Assembly (NCBI GenBank): GCA_964226685.1
Contig: CAXQRU010000045.1
Location: forward strand, 1 to 9,922
Direction: 5' to 3'
Length of the DNA: 9,922 nucleotides
DNA from: CAXQRU01 sp964226685
Lineage (GTDB): Bacteria > Pseudomonadota > Gammaproteobacteria > Pseudomonadales > Cellvibrionaceae
The notes below the pieces were generated by a model. It was given only the letters and a program-made list of their open reading frames with translations, ran no database searches and was not told the origin of the DNA. Numbering within the stretch: position 1 is the first letter of the stretch; each line of letters begins with the position of its first letter. Made by a program: the position numbers and the translations under genes. This document shows, in pieces, positions 5,548 to 9,922 of the stretch.

Positions 5548-6453
5548 CTAATGCTCGTATTGCAAATGAGCCAAAATACCATCGAGTTCATCAAGGCTGT
5601 TATACGATAAAACGAGTTTGCCTTTACCTTTGGCGCTGTGATCCAACTTCACTGGCACGCCAATCTTTTCAGACAAACCTTCTTGTAGTTTGAGAATATT
5701 GTGATCGACCTTAACCTCAGCGGCTTTGGGTTTTTGGCTTTGTTGTTGGTGCTGACGAACCAAGGTTTCGGTTTGGCGAACCGATAGTGCCTTGGTCACG
5801 ACTTGGCGAGCCAGTAAGCGCTGGTCTTCTTTAGATAAACTGAGCAAGGCTCGCGCATGGCCCATTTCCAGATCGCCGTGTTCGAGTAGGGTTTTCACTT
5901 CGTCATCAAGGTTGATTAATCGCAATAAATTAGTGATTGCGCTGCGTGATTTTCCTACCGCTTCAGCCACTTCGAGTTGAGTCAGCTCAAATTCATCTTG
6001 TAAACGCTTAAGCGCGATGGCCTCTTCAATAGGATTTAGATTTTCGCGCTGAATATTTTCAATCAAGGCCATCGCTATGGCCGCTTCGTCGGGCACGTCG
6101 CGAATGATGGTGGGAATGCTATCCAAACCGGCCATTTGAGCGGCTCGCCAGCGGCGCTCACCGGCGATGATTTCATATTTGCCCTCGCCAATCGGCCTGA
6201 CCACGATGGGTTGCATGATGCCTTGGGCTTTGATGGATTCGGCGAGTTCTTCGAGCGCTTCGGTTTGCATATCGCGGCGCGGTTGATACTTGCCTCGGCT
6301 GATGAACTCGACAGGCAATTGCTTGAGTTCTCCATCCGCTGCTTTTTCAGTGACTGGACTAGAAACGTCTGGCTCCCCAGCTGCTGTTTTTTTTGTGTTG
6401 CCACCCAATAATGCGTCTAAACCACGGCCTAGACCTTTTCGCTTTGCTGACAT
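5548..6453 (-). CDS. parB: Chromosome-partitioning protein ParB (parS-binding CTPase)
   Basis: The 301-residue protein has the full ParB architecture. A basic N-terminal ParA-interacting tail reads KGLGRGLDALL (6-16). The N-terminal CTPase domain contains KYQPRR (55-60) and GERRWRAA (98-105), which include the CTP-binding arginines, with ENIQRENLNPIEEA at 132-145. A helix-turn-helix (LTQLEVAEAVGKSRSAITN, 157-175) recognises parS. The C-terminal region from about 250 (LQEGLSEKIGVPVKL) is the dimerisation domain. ParB loads on parS near the origin and spreads as a clamp, guiding segregation with ParA. The start ATG has GGGG 7 nt upstream, and the gene follows parA by 11 nt. No parS site is seen in this window, so the binding sites must lie elsewhere near the origin. 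Confidence 0.98.
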   Translation of the reverse strand: MSAKRKGLGRGLDALLGGNTKKTAAGEPDVSSPVTEKAADGELKQLPVEFISRGKYQPRRDMQTEALEELAESIKAQGIMQPIVVRPIGEGKYEIIAGERRWRAAQMAGLDSIPTIIRDVPDEAAIAMALIENIQRENLNPIEEAIALKRLQDEFELTQLEVAEAVGKSRSAITNLLRLINLDDEVKTLLEHGDLEMGHARALLSLSKEDQRLLARQVVTKALSVRQTETLVRQHQQQSQKPKAAEVKVDHNILKLQEGLSEKIGVPVKLDHSAKGKGKLVLSYNSLDELDGILAHLQYEH

Positions 6454-6464
6454 CTCGCTACCCC

Positions 6465-7262
6465 TTAAACGACGGCCGTTTCTTCGGCTTTGGATTTGGC
6501 TTCACGGCGGCGAATAAACTCCCCCGCCAATGCGAGGTAGGCAATCGCGCCTTTGGATTGTCGGTCATACGCTAAGGCAGGTTGACCATAGCTCGGCGCT
6601 TCGGCCAAGCGAACATTACGCGGAATACAGGTTCGATAGACACTGTCGGCAAAGTGCTCGGTGAGCTGAGCGGAGACATCGACCGTCAAACTGCTGCGCG
6701 GATCGTACATGGTTCGCAGTATCCCTTCGATTTCTAAACTCGGATTGAGGTGGTTTTTGACCTGATTGATGGTGTCAATCAAAGACGATAACCCCTCAAG
6801 CGCATAGTATTCACATTGAACTGGAATAATCACGCCTGTACAGGCGGCAAGCGCATTGACCGTTAACATATTGAGCGAAGGTGGGCAGTCGATCAGAATG
6901 ATGTCGTATTGATCAAGCAAGGGCGCCAAGGCTTTGCGCAGTCGAATCTCTTTTTGATCCACATCCAAAAGTTGAACCTCGGCCGCTGTTAAATCAGAAT
7001 TGGCGGGAATAACATCAAACTTACCGCTGGGTGAGGTAAATATCGCTTGCTTGATATCCTCAAGCCCCATCAATACATCGTAGATGCTAAATTCAACATC
7101 CATTTTATCAACACCCGAGCCCTGGGTGGCATTGCCTTGAGGGTCTAGATCCACCATCAAAACGGTTTTGTGTGTGGCTGCCAGCGATGCCGCTAAATTG
7201 ATGGTGGTTGTGGTTTTACCGACCCCACCTTTTTGATTCGTAACCGCAAACACTTGACTCAC
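6465..7262 (-). CDS. parA: Chromosome-partitioning ATPase ParA (Soj type)
   Basis: The 265-residue protein is a short chromosomal ParA/Soj without an N-terminal DNA-binding extension. It has the deviant Walker A KGGVGKTT (11-18, signature K11 and catalytic K16), Walker A' VDLDPQGN (37-44, with D40), and Walker B IILIDCPPS (121-129, D125). The family-typical QCEYYALEG (149-157) and IPRNVRLAEAPS (213-224) are also present. It dimerises on ATP, binds the nucleoid non-specifically and is stimulated by ParB, pulling the origin region toward the poles. The start codon is GTG at 7262 with AGAAGG about 8 nt upstream. It begins 4 nt after the rsmG stop, indicating translational coupling within the mnmG-rsmG-parA-parB operon. 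Confidence 0.98.
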   Translation of the reverse strand: MSQVFAVTNQKGGVGKTTTTINLAASLAATHKTVLMVDLDPQGNATQGSGVDKMDVEFSIYDVLMGLEDIKQAIFTSPSGKFDVIPANSDLTAAEVQLLDVDQKEIRLRKALAPLLDQYDIILIDCPPSLNMLTVNALAACTGVIIPVQCEYYALEGLSSLIDTINQVKNHLNPSLEIEGILRTMYDPRSSLTVDVSAQLTEHFADSVYRTCIPRNVRLAEAPSYGQPALAYDRQSKGAIAYLALAGEFIRRREAKSKAEETAVV

Positions 7263-7266
7263 GTTA

Positions 7267-7905
7267 TTAGCCTTCTTGTTGATTCAAACACACGAGATGA
7301 CGCTCACCTTCGCAAAATGGCGGGCTAAGCTCATGACTGGTCGCTAACTGTACCGATGTTGGCAATGAAGCGATTTCATCCTTCGGGTAAACCCCCTTCA
7401 TTGCCCACCATTGCCCCTGACCCGCCACTAGATGAGCGGTACTGGTCACCATATCCAACAGGCTGGCGTAGGCGCGGCTGATCACCATATCAAATTTTTC
7501 ACTGCTGTGGAAAGATTCCACACGCAAATTTTCAATTTGAACATTTTTTAGGCCCAAATCATTCACGGCCTGAAATAAAAAACGGGTTTTTTTGCCATTG
7601 CTGTCGAGTAAGGTGATTGAAGCCTCGGGCTTGGCAATCGCCATAATGATTCCCGGTAAACCCGCACCAGTGCCAACATCGATCACGCGCAAAAAGGAGC
7701 TTTCAAACCACATCGGCAAGATGCTGGCGCTATCGAGCACATGGCGGTCAATCATGGCCATCGGATCTCGAATCGCCGATAAATTGTAGGCCTTGTTCCA
7801 CTTCTCAAGCAGCTCTACATAGCGCAGACAGCGCTGCAGTTGAGCCGGTGTAAACGACAAAGACAGAGCCGACAGCCCTTGCTGCAACCGTTCCAATCGT
7901 GGCAT
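7267..7905 (-). CDS. rsmG: 16S rRNA (guanine527-N7)-methyltransferase RsmG
   Basis: The 212-residue protein (family length about 205-215) methylates N7 of G527 in the 530 loop of 16S rRNA using S-adenosylmethionine. Loss of the E. coli enzyme gives low-level streptomycin resistance. The family helix NKAYNLSAIRD (37-47) and HVLDSAS (55-61) precede the Rossmann SAM-binding loop VIDVGTGAGLPG (74-85). The acidic/adenine-binding strand is LLDSNGKKTRFL (99-110), and the catalytic-side SRAYASL is at 143-149. The start ATG overlaps the mnmG stop by 1 nt (TAATG), and AGG lies 7 nt upstream, so translation is probably coupled to mnmG. Cytoplasmic. Older name gidB. Confidence 0.98.
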   Translation of the reverse strand: MPRLERLQQGLSALSLSFTPAQLQRCLRYVELLEKWNKAYNLSAIRDPMAMIDRHVLDSASILPMWFESSFLRVIDVGTGAGLPGIIMAIAKPEASITLLDSNGKKTRFLFQAVNDLGLKNVQIENLRVESFHSSEKFDMVISRAYASLLDMVTSTAHLVAGQGQWWAMKGVYPKDEIASLPTSVQLATSHELSPPFCEGERHLVCLNQQEG

Positions 7906-9791
7906 TAACTGACCTGCTTGCGCAACAAACCGCGTTTTTTCAAATAAATCAATAACAAAGAGATGGCTGCAGGAGTCACGCCCGGTATCCGACCGGCCCG
8001 CCCAATACTGGTGGGTTTGGCATCAGCGAGTTTTTGCTTCAGCTCATTGGAAAGCCCGTCGATGTTCGAATAATCAAAATCGCTGGGGATCTGCGTAGAC
8101 TCATGCGCCCGGGTCTTTTCCACATCTTGCAACTGGCGCTCGATATAACCCGCATACTTTGCACTGATTTCCACTTGCTCGGCCACCACTTGTGGAATTT
8201 GAATGTCCCCCAGCTCAGCAATATCGGCATGGGTCAGCTCTGGCCTCTTGAGCAGTTCATACAGGCTGTATTCTCTGGAAAGTGGCGTTTTAATTTTTGC
8301 TTCCAAGCGCTTGGCCTCAGTACTTGCGGCTTGCACCCAGGTACTTTTCATGCGCTGAGTTTCAATGGCAACCGCCTCTTGTTTGTCGCAGAAGCGGCGC
8401 CACTTGTCATCGCTAATTAAGCCCAACTCACGAGCTTTGGTCGTTAAGCGGATATCGGCGTTATCTTCACGAAGCAACAAACGATATTCGGCACGACTGG
8501 TAAACATTCGATACGGCTCTTTAGTGCCCAAAGTGATCAAATCATCTACAAGCACACCGATGTAAGCCTCATCGCGAGAAGGACACCAGCTCTCTTGGCC
8601 CTTGGCTTGCAGTGCGGCATTGAGCCCAGCCAATAAACCTTGAGCCGCCGCCTCTTCATAACCAGTGGTGCCATTGATCTGCCCAGCAAAGAACAAGCCT
8701 TGAATGCACTTAGTCTCAAGGCTATCTTTCAAATCCTGTGGATTAAAAAAGTCGTATTCGATGGCGTAACCCGGGCGAGTAATATGAGCCTTTTCAAAGC
8801 CTTGGATCGAGTGCACCAGATCCAATTGCACATCAAAGGGCAAGCTGGTTGAAATCCCGTTCGGGTACAACTCGCAAGTATTCAAGCCTTCTGGCTCAAT
8901 GAATAACTGATGGGAGTTTTTATCGGCAAAACGATTGACTTTATCTTCAATGGACGGGCAGTAGCGCGGCCCAACGCCTTCAATAATACCGGTATACATC
9001 GGCGATCGATCCATACCTTGGCGAATAATGTCGTGGGTGCGCTCATTGGTATTGGCCACCCAACAGCACACTTGTTGTGGATGCCAACTGGCATCGCCCC
9101 AAAAGGACATTACCGGCGTCGGCTGATCGCCCCATTGTTCGCTAAGTACTGAAAAGTCCACGGTTTTCGCATCAATACGAGGCGGAGTACCGGTTTTTAA
9201 ACGATCCACCCGCAGGGGCAACTCACGTAAACGGTCTGCCAAGGCAATGGAGGGGGGATCGCCCGCGCGACCTCCTGAGTGCTGATCTAAACCGATATGA
9301 ATTTTGCCACCAAGGAAGGTACCTGTGGTTAATACGATGGTTTTGGCATAAAACTTAAGGCCGGTTTGAGTGATCACTCCAACGGCGCGCTCACCATCGA
9401 TAATTAAATCGTCAACGGCTTGTTGAAAAATGGATAGATTTTCTTGATTTTCAAGGGCTTGCCTGACAGCCGCTTTGTAAAGCACGCGATCAGCTTGCGC
9501 TCGTGTGGCTCGAACCGCTGGGCCTTTTCGACGGTTGAGTACTCGAAATTGGATACCGGCACGATCAGTGGCTTCTGCCATAATGCCGCCCATGGCATCC
9601 ACTTCCCGCACTAGGTGGCTTTTTCCAATGCCGCCAATGGCCGGATTACAGGACATTTGCCCAAGGGTTTCAATGTTATGAGTCAACAGTAGGGTCTGAC
9701 AACCCATTCTCGCCGCCGCCAAGCAGGCATCAGTACCCGCATGACCGCCGCCGATTACAATAACATCAAATTGATTCCAATGATTCGCCAT
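7905..9791 (-). CDS. mnmG: tRNA uridine-34 5-carboxymethylaminomethyl modification enzyme MnmG
   Basis: The 628-residue protein (E. coli 629) is the FAD-binding partner of MnmE. The complex installs cmnm5/nm5 groups on U34 of tRNAs reading two-codon boxes. The N-terminal Rossmann motif is GGGHAG (14-19). SCNPAIGGIGK (47-57) carries Cys 48. The first family signature GPRYCPSIEDK (274-284) carries Cys 277, and the second is AGQINGTTGYEEAAAQGLLA (369-388). TSRAEYRLLLREDNAD (431-446) and the C-terminal helical MnmE-binding region ending in IGRAGRIPGVTPAAIS are intact. The start ATG lacks a strong Shine-Dalgarno: the leader is A-rich with only GGTTG nearby. It is the first gene of the operon, about 22 nt after the predicted transcript start. 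Older name gidA. Confidence 0.99.
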   Translation of the reverse strand: MANHWNQFDVIVIGGGHAGTDACLAAARMGCQTLLLTHNIETLGQMSCNPAIGGIGKSHLVREVDAMGGIMAEATDRAGIQFRVLNRRKGPAVRATRAQADRVLYKAAVRQALENQENLSIFQQAVDDLIIDGERAVGVITQTGLKFYAKTIVLTTGTFLGGKIHIGLDQHSGGRAGDPPSIALADRLRELPLRVDRLKTGTPPRIDAKTVDFSVLSEQWGDQPTPVMSFWGDASWHPQQVCCWVANTNERTHDIIRQGMDRSPMYTGIIEGVGPRYCPSIEDKVNRFADKNSHQLFIEPEGLNTCELYPNGISTSLPFDVQLDLVHSIQGFEKAHITRPGYAIEYDFFNPQDLKDSLETKCIQGLFFAGQINGTTGYEEAAAQGLLAGLNAALQAKGQESWCPSRDEAYIGVLVDDLITLGTKEPYRMFTSRAEYRLLLREDNADIRLTTKARELGLISDDKWRRFCDKQEAVAIETQRMKSTWVQAASTEAKRLEAKIKTPLSREYSLYELLKRPELTHADIAELGDIQIPQVVAEQVEISAKYAGYIERQLQDVEKTRAHESTQIPSDFDYSNIDGLSNELKQKLADAKPTSIGRAGRIPGVTPAAISLLLIYLKKRGLLRKQVS

Positions 9792-9819
9792 TTTTCAACC
9801 ATTTTTTCTAAGGTCAGCG

Positions 9820-9848
9820 ATTATAGAGAGTTTTTGATGGATGAGCAA
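9820..9848 (-). promoter_or_regulatory. Sigma70-type promoter of the mnmG-rsmG-parA-parB operon
   Basis: On the minus strand, a perfect TATAAT (9825-9820) lies 17 bp downstream of TTGCTC (9848-9843), which matches the -35 consensus only in TTG. Transcription would start near 9813, giving a leader of about 22 nt before the mnmG ATG. No other promoter is obvious upstream of rsmG, parA or parB, so this one probably serves all four genes. Confidence 0.75.
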
Positions 9849-9896
9849 AACAGAAACGATGAAAGGTTGCTTTTATTTTGCACAATTCATTTTTTG

Positions 9897-9922
9897 AGAT
9901 CGGAAGAGCACACGTCTGAACT
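9897..9922 (+). other. Illumina TruSeq adapter remnant at the contig end
   Basis: The last 26 bases begin AGATCGGAAGAGC and continue ACACGTCTGAACT, matching the standard TruSeq read-1 adapter without a mismatch, as recalled. They are a sequencing artefact and not genomic. Natural sequence should be taken as ending at 9896 or slightly before, and the position marks an assembly break upstream of the mnmG promoter. Confidence 0.97.

Noticed and set aside
5496..5693. Plus-strand 65-codon frame beginning in the parB-downstream spacer
   Set aside because: It runs antisense through the end of parB, has no convincing Shine-Dalgarno and its product resembles nothing; it is a shadow frame.
7105..7113. 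DnaA-box-like TTATCAACA inside parA
   Set aside because: It is a single 9-mer with one mismatch, inside coding sequence, with no cluster or AT-rich unwinding region nearby, so it is not an origin.
9755..9802. Tiny upstream frame (15 codons, ATG 9802) overlapping the mnmG start
   Set aside because: No Shine-Dalgarno precedes it, and A-rich leaders produce such frames by chance. Without conservation data it is not supportable.
5548..9896. parS site near parAB
   Set aside because: The palindrome TGTTNCACGTGAAACA needs a central CACGTG. None was found anywhere in the window by eye; only CACGTT and CACGTA occur.

Overview
The window looks like a gammaproteobacterial chromosome segment, probably from a marine relative of Pseudomonas/Oceanospirillum. 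This rests on the minus-strand order mnmG-rsmG-parA-parB, which usually lies near the chromosome origin, and on MnmG details recalled as Pseudomonas-like (Ser in GIGKSHL, the stretch around DEAYIGVLVDDLITLG). Genus cannot be given from the sequence alone. The last 26 bases (9897-9922) are Illumina adapter sequence, so the right edge is a contig end and not natural DNA.

Right half (5548-9791, all minus strand): a tight housekeeping operon for tRNA U34 modification (mnmG), 16S rRNA m7G527 methylation (rsmG) and chromosome partitioning (parA, parB). It is driven by a visible promoter with a perfect TATAAT about 30 bp upstream of mnmG. Gaps between genes run from a 1-nt overlap to 11 nt. No parS site or origin is present in the window.

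Middle (4372-5436): two genes of unknown function that converge and overlap by 18 bp. One is a tryptophan-rich 271-residue protein on the plus strand. The other is an 88-residue small protein on the minus strand. They occupy the place where many relatives carry the ATP synthase operon after parB, so the boundary near 5437-5547 is a synteny break.

Left-middle (583-4220, minus strand): an accessory cassette of four genes. Two tandem spondin_N-domain exported proteins come first, one soluble with a signal peptide and one a lipoprotein. An OmpR/PhoB-type response regulator and a membrane histidine kinase follow. The first gene is preceded by three TCAC(A) motifs spaced exactly 11 bp apart, as expected for a tandem operator of an OmpR/PhoB-type regulator. 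An intrinsic terminator with a C(UUCG)G loop sits between the spondin genes and the regulator and runs almost into the regulator's Shine-Dalgarno site. The inferred picture is a self-regulating signalling unit that makes abundant surface proteins and little of its own regulator pair. This is the most interesting part of the window.

Left end (1-582): an AT-rich leader, then a small HExxH-type metallopeptidase-like gene on the plus strand that converges end to end with the histidine kinase gene.
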